From positions 4,317,576 through 4,381,575 of the forward strand of contig NZ_JAFV01000001.1 of NCBI RefSeq assembly GCF_000526315.1: a stretch of 64,000 bases of DNA. Reading direction: 5' to 3'. Source of the DNA: Methylopila sp. 73B. GTDB taxonomy: Bacteria > Pseudomonadota > Alphaproteobacteria > Rhizobiales > Methylopilaceae. The stretch's first letter is position 1. Each line of letters opens with the position of its first letter. Below are positions 17,507-28,055 of this stretch, piece after piece. The translations under genes were made by a program, and so were the position numbers. Under the pieces are notes generated by a model. It did not search any database and was not told the origin of the DNA. It saw only the letters and a list, made by a program, of their open reading frames with translations.

Positions 17507-17947
17507 TCACTTCGGGGTCGCGGTCATGTAGACGCCGCGGCCGCTGGCGAGCAGTCGGCCTTCGGAATCAAGCACTTGCGCCTCGGCGACCGAAAGCGTG
17601 CCGCCGAACTTCACGACCTTGCCCTTCGCCGTCAGGTCGCCCTGCATGGCGGCGCGGTGGTAGTCCACGCGCAGGTCCACCGTCGGCACGCCGCGCCCGG
17701 TCTTTGAGACCAGCGCCCAGTCCGCCGTGAGGTCGATCAGGGTGGCGAGGATTCCGCCATGGACGTAGCCGCGCTCGGCGTTGACGACCCATTCCGGCCG
17801 CCAGGTGGCGGTCAGCTCGATCTCGCCGTCGCCGACCGAGACGACCTTGAGGCCGAGCCACTGGTGGAAGGGCCCGCGCAGCAGCTTCTCCTCGACCTCG
17901 GCCGCGGTGATCATCGACTTGGTCTCGCTCGTGTTTTCGCTGCTCAT
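17507..17947 (-). CDS. PaaI-type hotdog-fold thioesterase
   Basis: A 146-residue hotdog-fold protein with the acyl-CoA thioesterase motif VHGGILATLIDLTADWAL near residue 65. HGG begins the central helix and D carries out catalysis in relatives. It would hydrolyse aryl- or acyl-CoA esters, perhaps as a safety valve that frees CoA from dead-end products of the ligase at 15210-16694. Its ATG overlaps the TGA of the dehydrogenase upstream (ATGA at 17947-17944). It has no signal peptide and is of typical length for the family. Confidence 0.87.
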   Translation of the reverse strand: MSSENTSETKSMITAAEVEEKLLRGPFHQWLGLKVVSVGDGEIELTATWRPEWVVNAERGYVHGGILATLIDLTADWALVSKTGRGVPTVDLRVDYHRAAMQGDLTAKGKVVKFGGTLSVAEAQVLDSEGRLLASGRGVYMTATPK

Positions 17948-18960
17948 GGCGTCACCACGATCTTGCCCATGACCTCACGGTCGCGGATCATCCTCAGGCC
18001 TTCCGCGGCCTGCTCCAGCGGCAGCTCCTTGTCGACCACCGGCTTCAGCGTCCCCTCCTGGATCATGTCCATGAGCGCCGCGAGGTCGTCGTCGTAGAAG
18101 CTGTTCGAGCCGATGATCTTGAGCTCGAAGCTCCAGATGTAGCGGAGGTCCTCCTTCGGATCGTGGCCCGCGGTCGCGCCGCAGGTGAGGATCGTACCGC
18201 CGCGCTTCACGCACTTCAGCGAGGGCGCCCAGGTGTCGCCGCCGGTGAAGTTGATTACGACGTCGACGCCGCCCTCGTAGGTCCGGCGCTGCGGCTTGCC
18301 GTACTGCTGGATCGCCCAGCGCGAGAAGTCGGTCTCGCGGTAGTTCACGACGTGGTCGGCGCCGAGCTCCTTCAGGCGCGCCATCTTGTCGTCGCTGCCG
18401 GCGCAGGCGATGACCTCGCAGCCGAGCTGCTTCGCCAGCATCACGCAGCCGGTGCCGACGCCGCCCGAGGCGCCGAGAATGAGCACCTTGTCGCCGGCCT
18501 TGACCGTCTTGTGGGTCACCAGCATGCGGTGCGCGGTGCCGTAGGCGACCGGCAGCGAGGCCGCGTCCACGAAGCTCACCTTGTCCGGCATCCGGATCAG
18601 CTGGCCGACCGAGACCTTGCAGTACTGCGCCATGCCGCCGTCGAGCATTTCGCCCATCAGGCCCTTGTTGGGATAGAGCGGGTTGACCAGCACGCGGTCG
18701 CCCACGCTCCAGCCCTCGACGCCGTCGCCGACCTCGGTGATCTCGCCGGCCATGTCGAGGCCGATGATCACCGGCAGCGGCACCTTGATGCCCGGCATGC
18801 CTTTCACCGTGAACACGTCGTGGTAGTTGAAGGAGGAGGCGCCGACGCGGATCACCACGTGTCCGGCGTCCGCGGTCGGGACGGGATAGTCGTCCACGAC
18901 CACGAGGTCGGAGACGTCGCCGTGCTGCTTGAGCAGAAGGGCCTTCATTATCTTGGGCAT
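17944..18960 (-). CDS. Medium-chain dehydrogenase/reductase, quinone-oxidoreductase-like
   Basis: A 338-residue NAD(P)-dependent oxidoreductase. The GroES-like N-terminal half has FNYHDVFTVKG and GLDMAGEITEVGDGVEGWSVGD. The Rossmann half has GASGGVGTGCVMLAK near residue 164. The cysteine and GHE that bind catalytic zinc in alcohol dehydrogenases are replaced (FNYHD, GLD), so a zinc-free quinone reductase or enoyl reductase-type activity is more likely. It is followed directly by the thioesterase gene and preceded by the binding-protein gene of the same operon. The ATG at 18960 is the longest start; one at 18948 is also possible. Confidence 0.87.
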   Translation of the reverse strand: MPKIMKALLLKQHGDVSDLVVVDDYPVPTADAGHVVIRVGASSFNYHDVFTVKGMPGIKVPLPVIIGLDMAGEITEVGDGVEGWSVGDRVLVNPLYPNKGLMGEMLDGGMAQYCKVSVGQLIRMPDKVSFVDAASLPVAYGTAHRMLVTHKTVKAGDKVLILGASGGVGTGCVMLAKQLGCEVIACAGSDDKMARLKELGADHVVNYRETDFSRWAIQQYGKPQRRTYEGGVDVVINFTGGDTWAPSLKCVKRGGTILTCGATAGHDPKEDLRYIWSFELKIIGSNSFYDDDLAALMDMIQEGTLKPVVDKELPLEQAAEGLRMIRDREVMGKIVVTP

Positions 18961-19026
18961 TGGGTCGCTTTCTCTTGTGCGGCGCGTTTCGCGCTTGTCG
19001 TTTGGCGTTGAGCCGCAGTCAGGCCG

Positions 19027-20007
19027 TCACTTGATGGCCTTGGACGCCTCGTAGGGCGCGGTGGCGAGGGCGGCGTCGGGCAGCTCGCCCTTGACGGCGC
19101 CGACGGTCTTGAAGACGTCGAACTCGGCCTTGAGCGATGCGATGTCGGCGGGCTCCATGCTGACGGTGTAGATCCCGTCCCACAGCGCGGCGTAGGCCTT
19201 GGCGTCCTCGTCCTTCATGTTGGCGGCGGCGGCGAGCGCCGCGGCGACGGCCGTCTTGTCCGCCTTGCCGAACTCGTAGGCGTTGCGCATGCCGGCGATC
19301 ACCTTGGCGGCGGCCTCCGGGTTCGCCTTCAGCCAGTCGTTGCGCATGACGCCGACGCCGAGCACCGGCGGCGCGGGCTGCTTGGTGATCTTGGTCCATT
19401 CCTCGCGGAACGTGCCGATCTTGCGGAGCTTGACGTCCTTCAGCAGGGCGATCGTCACGGTGCGGAGCGCCGCGGCGTCGATGTCCTTCTGCACGAGGAA
19501 CTGCGCCAGGCGCGGGTCGTTGCCGGGCACGGCCTCGTACTCGCCGGTCTTGATGCCGTAGTTGGTCGCGAGGATCGCCGAGGTGATGGCGGCGGTCGCG
19601 CTGCCGGCGGGCGAGCCGCCGACCTTCTTGCCCTTCAGATCCGCCATGGTCTTCACGGGCGAGTCCTCGGGCACCACGAAGTCGAGCTCTGCGACCTGGG
19701 TCGCGAGCACGATCGACAGCGGGAGGCCGTCGACCGCGACGCTGAAGGCGCCCGCCGCCGGCGCGCCGATCGCGAAGTCGATGGCGCCGGCCGCCAGCGC
19801 CTTGGTGGGCGCATTCACGTCCGGGAACTTGAGGTATTCGACCTCGAGCCCCTGCTTCTCCATGAACTTGCCGGTCTCCAGCACCGCGCCGAAGCCGAGG
19901 CTGACGCCCGAGCTCCAGTAGCCGATGCGGACCTTCTCGGCCTGCGCGGGGGCGGCCGCGACGAGAGCCGCGGCGAAGGCGGCGGCGAGGACTGCGATGC
20001 GCTTCAC
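19027..20007 (-). CDS. ABC transporter substrate-binding protein, NMT1/SsuA-like
   Basis: A 326-residue periplasmic protein with a signal peptide of about 23 residues ending in APAQA|EK. The mature start KVRIGYWSSGVSLGFGAVLETGKFMEKQGLEVEYL is typical of NitT/TauT binding proteins. Internal features include MADLKGKKVGGSPAGS. The start is a GTG at 20007 with a GGAG site 9 bases before it. It lies between its permease gene and the dehydrogenase gene, inside the long catabolic operon. Ligand is inferred to be the acid acted on by the acyl-CoA ligase. Confidence 0.9.
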   Translation of the reverse strand: MKRIAVLAAAFAAALVAAAPAQAEKVRIGYWSSGVSLGFGAVLETGKFMEKQGLEVEYLKFPDVNAPTKALAAGAIDFAIGAPAAGAFSVAVDGLPLSIVLATQVAELDFVVPEDSPVKTMADLKGKKVGGSPAGSATAAITSAILATNYGIKTGEYEAVPGNDPRLAQFLVQKDIDAAALRTVTIALLKDVKLRKIGTFREEWTKITKQPAPPVLGVGVMRNDWLKANPEAAAKVIAGMRNAYEFGKADKTAVAAALAAAANMKDEDAKAYAALWDGIYTVSMEPADIASLKAEFDVFKTVGAVKGELPDAALATAPYEASKAIK

Positions 20008-20047
20008 GGGGAAAGCTCCACGGTCAGGGGTTGGGGGCGGTTGGCGG

Positions 20048-20887
20048 TCACGACGCGTCGGCCTGCTTCTTCCAGCGGAAGAGGCGGGCTTCGAGCGGCT
20101 TGAGGACGAGGGCTTCGAGGGCGAGCATCAGCGCGACCAGCGTCAGCGTCCAGGCGAACACCTGGTCGGTCTGCAGCAGGTCGGCCGCCTGCTTGAGGCG
20201 GACGCCCACGCCGCTCGAGGCGCCGAGCGTCTCCGCCACGAGACTGACGCGCGCGCCGAAGCCGAAGGCGAGGCGGGCGGAGGAGAAGAACAGCGGTAGG
20301 ATCGTCGGCAGATAGATCTTGGCCAGCACCTGCGCCTGCGACATGCGGAAGGTGCGCGCGAGTTCGATGAAATCGGCGTTCACCGTCCGCGTGCCCTGCC
20401 AGACCGTGGTCAGGATCAACGGCATCGCGGTCATGAACACCACGAAGATCGTCGTCCAGTTCGACAGGCCGAACCAGATCAGAGCGAAGATCGCCCAGAT
20501 CGCCGACGACACGGTGGTGATCAGCGTCAGCACGGGCTCGAAGAACTCGCCCAGCGTCTTGCTCGCCCCGAGGATGAGGCCGACCACTACGCCGAAGACG
20601 GCGGCGAGCGCGAAGCCAGTGACGATGCGCTCGAAGGTGACGCCGAGGTCCTTCCAGAAGGTCGGTGAGGCGACCAGCGTCGTCCAGGCCTCCCAGACCC
20701 GCATTGGGCTCGGCAGCACGAAGGGCGGGGCGCCGAGCGACGCGACCTGCCAGATGGCGAGCAGCGCCACGAGCAGCGCGAGACGGAGCGCGGCGAGCTT
20801 CAACCGGCGATCGCGCGCGGCGCCGGGAACGGTTTTCGGACGGCCGTCGTCCACGGGCGCGGCGGGTGTGAGCGGGGCGACGGACAT
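20048..20887 (-). CDS. ABC transporter permease, NitT/TauT family
   Basis: A 279-residue inner-membrane permease with a charged N-terminus and about six membrane spans. The coupling loop FIELARTFRMSQAQVLAKIYLPTILPLFF is near residue 175. It follows the ATPase gene by 4 bases and precedes the binding-protein gene, giving the order ATPase, permease, binding protein, which is the reverse of the operon at 1-3024. It supplies the membrane channel for uptake of the unknown carboxylate. Confidence 0.92.
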   Translation of the reverse strand: MSVAPLTPAAPVDDGRPKTVPGAARDRRLKLAALRLALLVALLAIWQVASLGAPPFVLPSPMRVWEAWTTLVASPTFWKDLGVTFERIVTGFALAAVFGVVVGLILGASKTLGEFFEPVLTLITTVSSAIWAIFALIWFGLSNWTTIFVVFMTAMPLILTTVWQGTRTVNADFIELARTFRMSQAQVLAKIYLPTILPLFFSSARLAFGFGARVSLVAETLGASSGVGVRLKQAADLLQTDQVFAWTLTLVALMLALEALVLKPLEARLFRWKKQADAS

Positions 20888-20891
20888 GATC

Positions 20892-21662
20892 TCAGAGGCT
20901 CCGTCGCAGCAGCCGCGCCTGCTCCGCCACGTCGGGCGAGAGCGGATCGCGGGGGTAGGGGAGCCTGATCTCCTGCGTCTCGCGCACGCGGCCGGGACGG
21001 GGGTTCAGCACGACGACCTTGTCCGCGAGCACCACCGCTTCCTCCACGTCATGGGTGACGAAGACGATCGTCATGCCCATCAGCTCCTTGATGCGCAGCA
21101 CCTCGTCGTGCATCTGCGTCCGGATCGACGGGTCGAGTTTTGAAAAGGGCTCGTCCATCAGCAGGATCGACGGCCGGGTGACGAGGCTGCGGGCGAGCGC
21201 CACGCGGCTGCGCATGCCGCCGGACAGTTCGTGCGGATAGGCGTCGGCGAAGCCGGACAGGCCGACCAGCGCCAGCGTCTCCGCCACCCGCTCGCGACGC
21301 TCCGCCCGCGCCACGCCGGCGGCCTCCAGCCCGAAAGCGACGTTCTGCGCTGCGGTCCGCCAGGGCAGCAGCCGGTCCTCCTGGAACATGTAGGTGAGCG
21401 AGCGCCAGTCTTCGAACTCGCTCGCCTTTACGCCGTTCAGGAACACGCAGCCGCGGTCCGCTTTGACCAAGCCCGCGATGATGTTCAGCAGCGTGCTCTT
21501 GCCGCAGCCGGAGGCGCCCACGATGGCGACGATCGCCTTCTCAGGCACGTCGAGGTCGATGTTCTGGAGCACGTGAAGGCTTTCGCCGTCCCGGCGCGGA
21601 AACCATTTGCTGACGGACTGAACCTTCACCACGGACATCGGCGGCTCAACCGTTCGAGACAT
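20892..21662 (-). CDS. ABC transporter ATP-binding protein, NitT/TauT family
   Basis: A 256-residue ATPase with Walker A GASGCGKSTLLN, Q-loop MFQEDRLLPWR, signature ELSGGMRSRVALARSLV, Walker B ILLMDEPFSKLD and VFVTHDVEEA. The first ATG at 21662 overlaps the end of the GntR gene by 17 bases. A second in-frame ATG at 21638 (protein starting MSVVKVQS) gives a more usual N-terminus; neither has a strong ribosome site. It powers the permease at 20048-20887. Confidence 0.92.
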   Translation of the reverse strand: MSRTVEPPMSVVKVQSVSKWFPRRDGESLHVLQNIDLDVPEKAIVAIVGASGCGKSTLLNIIAGLVKADRGCVFLNGVKASEFEDWRSLTYMFQEDRLLPWRTAAQNVAFGLEAAGVARAERRERVAETLALVGLSGFADAYPHELSGGMRSRVALARSLVTRPSILLMDEPFSKLDPSIRTQMHDEVLRIKELMGMTIVFVTHDVEEAVVLADKVVVLNPRPGRVRETQEIRLPYPRDPLSPDVAEQARLLRRSL

Positions 21663-22398
21663 GGGCTGAGGGACCGAGCGGGGCGCCGGTCGCGCGCAGG
21701 CTGGCGACGACTTTGTCCATGGTCATGTCTCGGAACGTCTCCACGTGCCGGCGCGCCACTTGCTCCGCGGCGTCGGCGTCGCCGGCGGTCAGGTGCTCGA
21801 TCAGGAGCATGTGGTCGCTCTCGATGTTGGGGCGCACGCGCTGCACCCCGAAGCCCAGCGCGACCACCCGCGTCATCTCGTCGAGCAGTCCGGACAGCGT
21901 GCGGCAGAGCCGTTCGTTCCCGGAGGCGACCGCGATCGCCATGTGGAAGCTGCGGTTCGCCTCCATGAAGAAGTCGATCTGGTTGCCCACGTCGGCCGGC
22001 ATCTTGCCCCGGCAGGCCTGCTCCAGCCGCTCGAGCTGCGCGCGGTTCACGCGTCCCGCCGCCGCCCGCGCCGCCAGCGGCTCCAGCGCGACGCGCAGCG
22101 CGAAGATTTCGTCGACGTCCTTGGCGGTGACGGGCGCCACCCGATAGCCGTGCCGCGGGATCGAACAGACAAGGCCCGATTGGGTCAGGCGCTGCAGCGC
22201 GATGCGCAGGCTCGCCTTGCCGACGCCGAAGCGGTCCATCAGCTCCGGCTCGGTCACGCGGGCGCCGGGAAGGATCCGGCACGAGACGATCTCGCGACGG
22301 ATCAGGTCGTAGGCCTGGGCGCCCCTGAGCGTCGCCTCGGGCATCGCAATCTCCGCCGCCTGGCGCGGCGGTCGCTGCTCGTCTCTTGCGCCCGCCAT
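21646..22398 (-). CDS. GntR-family (FadR subfamily) transcriptional regulator
   Basis: About 250 residues. The winged-helix domain lies around VTEPELMDRFGVGKASLRIALQRLTQSGLV, followed by an FCD helical ligand domain with the family's NRSFHMAIAVASGNERL. I chose the ATG at 22398 because a GTGGAG site precedes it. The frame also has an ATG at 22455, giving an implausible basic leader, and one at 22344. It is the first gene of the operon running to 15210, so it probably represses its own operon until the substrate or its CoA ester is present. Confidence 0.88.
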   Translation of the reverse strand: MAGARDEQRPPRQAAEIAMPEATLRGAQAYDLIRREIVSCRILPGARVTEPELMDRFGVGKASLRIALQRLTQSGLVCSIPRHGYRVAPVTAKDVDEIFALRVALEPLAARAAAGRVNRAQLERLEQACRGKMPADVGNQIDFFMEANRSFHMAIAVASGNERLCRTLSGLLDEMTRVVALGFGVQRVRPNIESDHMLLIEHLTAGDADAAEQVARRHVETFRDMTMDKVVASLRATGAPLGPSAHVSNG

Positions 22399-22668
22399 GT
22401 GGCCGCTCCACCGGGTATCTGTGAGAAGCCTACGAAATGAATTTGAGATGCTCAAGGTCCCTTTCGCCTCAAAAGGGCGGGCGCGACATCCCTACGCAGG
22501 CCGCTCCGACGGCGGGGGGTGAACAGGGGCGTGAGGCGCGCGCGTCAGCCCCCGCCTTGACGCGCTGGGCGAGGGCGTCATGTCGAGCCGGAAGCCAAAA
22601 AGCGGCGCATAAACGCAAGATGGCGTTCGCCGGATGCGAACCGTCGCCGCAAGGCCGGAAGGAGTTCG

Positions 22669-23112
22669 ATGACGACCGCCCCGACCATCCGGATCAAGCA
22701 TGTCGAGGATTTCAAGTTCCTGATCGATTTCGGTCCGTCCTTCGAGGATCTCCTGGTCGATGAGGCGCCGCCGATTGGAAGCGGCGACGGACCGTTCCCG
22801 GAACAGCTGCTGATCGCCGGCGTCGCGAACTGCCTGGTCGCCAGCATGACCTTCGCGCTTGCGAAGTTCCGCCAGGACGGCCGCGGCGTCGACGCGCAGG
22901 CGAGCTGCGTGATCGGCCGCAACGCCGAGGGCCGGCTGCGCGTGCAGGGCATCGACGTCGCAATTTCGCTTCGCGCCGAAGCCGCCGAGATGGACCGGAT
23001 CGACCGCGTGCTGGAGCAGTTCGAGCGCTTCTGCACGGTGTCGGAGAGCGTGAAGCTTGGCGTGCCCGTCACCGTTTCGGTGCGCGACGGCGCCGGCCAG
23101 CTTCTCAAGTAA
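22669..23112 (+). CDS. OsmC-family peroxiredoxin-like protein
   Basis: A 147-residue OsmC/Ohr-fold protein. The two redox cysteines are C55 in GVANCLVASMTFAL and C122 in FERFCTVSESVKLGV, both at the family's positions. GPFPEQLLIAGVANC corresponds to the conserved GxxPxEllLaalaaC segment. It is expected to reduce organic or fatty-acid hydroperoxides using thiols in the cytoplasm. An AAGGAG site precedes the ATG. It is followed 38 bases later by a small NTF2-like gene, then the catalase-peroxidase gene on the other strand, so this is a small oxidative-stress cluster. Confidence 0.85.
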   Translation: MTTAPTIRIKHVEDFKFLIDFGPSFEDLLVDEAPPIGSGDGPFPEQLLIAGVANCLVASMTFALAKFRQDGRGVDAQASCVIGRNAEGRLRVQGIDVAISLRAEAAEMDRIDRVLEQFERFCTVSESVKLGVPVTVSVRDGAGQLLK

Positions 23113-23150
23113 CAGAAGTCCATGCGCAGCATGGCAGGGAGGACGACCCG

Positions 23151-23519
23151 ATGACGACGGAGGACGGGGCCCGGAGCCCTCAAGATCTCGCGCGACTGTT
23201 CGTCGCCCGCGCCAACGCCGGCGACGTCGACGGCCTCGTGGCCCTCTATGAGCCGGACGCCCTTCTGGCGGCGGGCGCCACCGTGGCCCATGGCCACGAA
23301 GAGATCCGTCGATTCTACGGCGATCTGCTCGCGCGCCGGTCGGATTTCCCCGAGGTCGACCAGCTTCCAGCTCTTGAGAGCGGCGACCTCGCCATGACCT
23401 TCGCCCGCTTGCCGAACGGAGCCCTGTCAGCGGAGGTCGCCCGAAGGCAGCCCGACGGCCGGTGGCTCTGGGCGATCGACCAACTCAAGATCAAGCCCGA
23501 AGCGCCCAAGCCCGACTGA
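23151..23519 (+). CDS. Small NTF2-like (SnoaL/DUF4440-type) protein
   Basis: A 122-residue cone-shaped NTF2-like fold protein. LARLFVARANAGDVDGLVALYEPDALLA at the N-terminus followed by a GHEEIRRFYGDLLA segment is the usual pattern of SnoaL/DUF4440 proteins. Members can be isomerases, hydrolases or binding modules, so no reaction is assigned. It is co-directional with the OsmC gene and has a GGGAGG site. A hairpin terminator follows at 23541. Confidence 0.78.
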   Translation: MTTEDGARSPQDLARLFVARANAGDVDGLVALYEPDALLAAGATVAHGHEEIRRFYGDLLARRSDFPEVDQLPALESGDLAMTFARLPNGALSAEVARRQPDGRWLWAIDQLKIKPEAPKPD

Positions 23520-23540
23520 AGGGCTGCCGCCCAGGCAGAC

Positions 23541-23577
23541 AAAAGCCCGCCCCGGATCGTGTCCGGAGCGGGCTTTT
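23541..23577. terminator. Bidirectional rho-independent-type terminator
   Basis: AAAAGCCCGC at 23541-23550 pairs with GCGGGCTTTT at 23568-23577, and the inner TCCGG/CCGGA pairs extend the stem. The A and T runs on the two ends make it usable in both directions. It lies between the convergent NTF2-like gene (ends 23519) and katG (ends 23656). Confidence 0.85.
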
Positions 23578-23655
23578 GCAGCTTAAGGCCCGCCAAGCGG
23601 CGCAGGCCCAACTCCAGCGCGTGCTGGAAGCGGGCCTGCCGCGCCTCGCGGTAGG

Positions 23656-25985
<2,330 letters not shown>

Positions 25986-26897
25986 ATGAAGAACCTTACG
26001 TTCAAGCAGTTTCGCTATCTTGAGGCTTTGGCCGAGCATGGCCATTTTGGGCGCGCGGCGGAGGCCTGTTCGATCACCCAGCCGGCGCTTTCGATGCAGA
26101 TCAAAGCCTTGGAGGAAGAGCTCGGCGCGGCGCTGTTCGAGCGTGACCGGCGTCAGCTCCGCCTGACGAGCTTCGGCGAGGAGATCGCCCTGCGGGCCCG
26201 GCACATCCTGCGGTCGCTCGATGATCTCGAAGACTATGCGCGGGGCGCGCGCGGCGGGCTGGCCGGGAGGCTGCGCATCGGGGTGATCCCGACCATCGCG
26301 CCCTACCTGCTGCCGAGCCTCGTCGCGGACCTCACTCGGCTGCATGAGGGGCTCGACCTTCACGTGCGTGAGACCCTGACCCCCAAACTTGTCCAGGAAT
26401 TGAACGACGGACGCCTGGACATGGCGATCGTCGCTTTGCCGGTGTCGGAGCCGTCTCTGACCGAGACGGCGCTTTTCACGGAGGATTTCGTGCTGGTCCG
26501 GCCGCGGGCGGACGAGGGAAAGCCCGTTCCCGACCGCGAGGCGCTGCGCGAGATGCGATTGCTCCTCCTGGAGGAGGGGCACTGTTTCCGCCACCAAGCC
26601 CTTTCATTCTGCAATCGGAACGAGCACGCCGCCCAGCCCCGCGATCTGCTGGACGCAAGTTCGCTCTCCACGCTCGTCCAGATGGTCGAGGCGGGGCTTG
26701 GCGTCACCCTGGTTCCGGAAATGGCCGTCGCCGTCGAGACGCGTTCGGCGTCGGTCTCGATCTCGCGTTTCCCAAAACCCTGCCCGTCACGAACCATCGG
26801 CATGGTCTGGCGCCGAACGAGCCCCCTGGCCCGGCAACTGACGCACATATCCGAAGCGGTCCGCACGTCGGCGGCGGCGTTGCGCCAGTCTCGCTAA
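25986..26897 (+). CDS. oxyR: Hydrogen peroxide-sensing regulator OxyR
   Basis: A 303-residue LysR-type regulator. The helix-turn-helix (FGRAAEACSITQPALSMQIKALEEELG) is at residues 21-47. The sensor domain has C200 and C209 in EEGHCFRHQALSFC, which match the C199/C208 peroxide-sensing disulfide pair and spacing of E. coli OxyR, and this distinguishes it from other LysR proteins. Oxidation is expected to switch it to an activator of katG, which lies divergently next to it. Cytoplasmic, normal length. Confidence 0.95.
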   Translation: MKNLTFKQFRYLEALAEHGHFGRAAEACSITQPALSMQIKALEEELGAALFERDRRQLRLTSFGEEIALRARHILRSLDDLEDYARGARGGLAGRLRIGVIPTIAPYLLPSLVADLTRLHEGLDLHVRETLTPKLVQELNDGRLDMAIVALPVSEPSLTETALFTEDFVLVRPRADEGKPVPDREALREMRLLLLEEGHCFRHQALSFCNRNEHAAQPRDLLDASSLSTLVQMVEAGLGVTLVPEMAVAVETRSASVSISRFPKPCPSRTIGMVWRRTSPLARQLTHISEAVRTSAAALRQSR

Positions 26898-27000
26898 GCG
26901 CCGTCCGACGCGCTCGCCTCAATGGCCAGCCGCGCGGCTGGGCTTCGAATGGCCGAAGGCTTAGACGCTGCGTCGCCGACGCCGAGCGAGCTCTGGGTCG

Positions 27001-27222
27001 ATCGACGTGTTGGCCACCAACGTCGGCTATGGCCGCAAAGGCGTCCCGGAGGAATCCCGGATCGAGGAGCTCGACCGCAATTCGACGTCAACGTCTTCGG
27101 CGCGGTCGCGCTGGTCAGGCGTGCTTCCCGGCGTGCGGAGCCGGCGCCGCGGGCGGATCGTCAACGCCACGTCCATGGGCGGCTTCATCACGATGCCGGG
27201 AATCAGCTTCTACTGCGGATCC
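27001..27222 (+). pseudogene. Relic of a short-chain dehydrogenase gene (two frameshifts, both ends lost)
   Basis: Three consecutive pieces in different frames reconstruct the middle of an SDR enzyme. IDVLATNVGYGRKG, the NNAG-type strand, starts at 27001. FDVNVFGAVALVRR follows in the frame shifted near 27078. VLPGVRSRRRGRIVNATSMGGF ... MPGISFYCGS is shifted again near 27120 and stops being alignable at about 27222. The cofactor-binding N-terminus and the part after the catalytic tyrosine are missing. It cannot encode an active enzyme. Confidence 0.75.
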
Positions 27223-27274
27223 TGTCCGTTTCGCCGGCGGGGACGGCCCCCGGGGCTCTTTGATCGGAGAAAAT

Positions 27275-27712
27275 ATGAACAGGCTCGCCGCGGTCACGCT
27301 TCTCGTCGTTGGCGGCCTTGCTCTCGCGGGCGGGGGCGGCGCGTTCGCTCAGGCGGGCGCGGACACCGGCTCTCCCGCATTTTGGGGAAAGCCGACCGCC
27401 GATGGCGGGACATGCTGCCAGACTCTGGGCGAGGTGCGGGCGAACATCGATCGCATCGACGCGGCCCTCATCGCGCTCATGGCGGAGCGCGGCGCGTATG
27501 TTCATGAGGCGGCCCGGTTCAAGCAAAACCCCGAGGCGGTGGAGGACAAGGCCCGCGTCGAGGCGATCATCCGCAAGGTGCGGACGCTCGCGACCGAACG
27601 GCGGCTGAACCCTGATGTCGCGGAACAGACCTACCGCGCGATGATCGCAAAGTTCACCGAGGACGAGCGTCGCGCCGCAGCGGAGATGATGCGCGATCCC
27701 GCCGCTCAATGA
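27275..27712 (+). CDS. Exported chorismate mutase-like protein (AroQ class)
   Basis: A 145-residue protein with a signal peptide of about 25 residues (GGGGAFAQA). An all-helical AroQ-type domain follows. LGEVRANIDRIDAALIALMAERGAYVHEAARFK supplies the N-terminal active-site arginine helix, RVEAIIRKVRTLATERRLNPDVAEQTYRAMI the second. Chorismate mutases convert chorismate to prephenate. A periplasmic form is known mainly from secreted AroQ variants whose role is unclear. It stands alone, with no aromatic amino acid gene nearby. Two adjacent cysteines (CC) follow the signal peptide. Confidence 0.82.
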   Translation: MNRLAAVTLLVVGGLALAGGGGAFAQAGADTGSPAFWGKPTADGGTCCQTLGEVRANIDRIDAALIALMAERGAYVHEAARFKQNPEAVEDKARVEAIIRKVRTLATERRLNPDVAEQTYRAMIAKFTEDERRAAAEMMRDPAAQ

Positions 27713-28055
27713 GCCGAGCGTTTCGCAAAGCGCTCATCGAGGGCTGGCAGGCGATTGCGCACGGCGTCACCCTCCGCGTGCGGAACCGCGATCATCGAGA
27801 TTGGCGGAGCGGACGACCAGCCGTCGCTCATTGGGCCCGATGCGTCGAACTGTTCTGGCTGAGGCGCGATCGCGGCGATCGATCACTTGCGGGCGCGGTG
27901 GAATCGACGCCGTTTGCACGTGGATCGACATCGCGTAGACTTAGCGGCGGGGAGGTCGATCGCCCGCCTCGACGCGTCCCGTGCTCAGCCCGGATAGCAG
28001 CGCGGACCAGACGCGGATAGGGTCGCCCGCGTTGTCGCTTCGTGTAAGGCGCGTC
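27713..28055. other. 343-base stretch with no recognised gene
   Basis: An open frame runs through part of this stretch (27709-28020), but its arginine-rich translation matches no family I recognise and its codon pattern looks non-coding. No hairpin terminator or clear promoter was seen. It may hold the promoter of the YdcZ-type gene at 28056. Confidence 0.4.

Noticed and set aside
23541..23577. Possible regulatory palindrome between the NTF2-like and katG genes
   Set aside because: The A and T tails and the position between convergent genes fit a terminator better than an operator.
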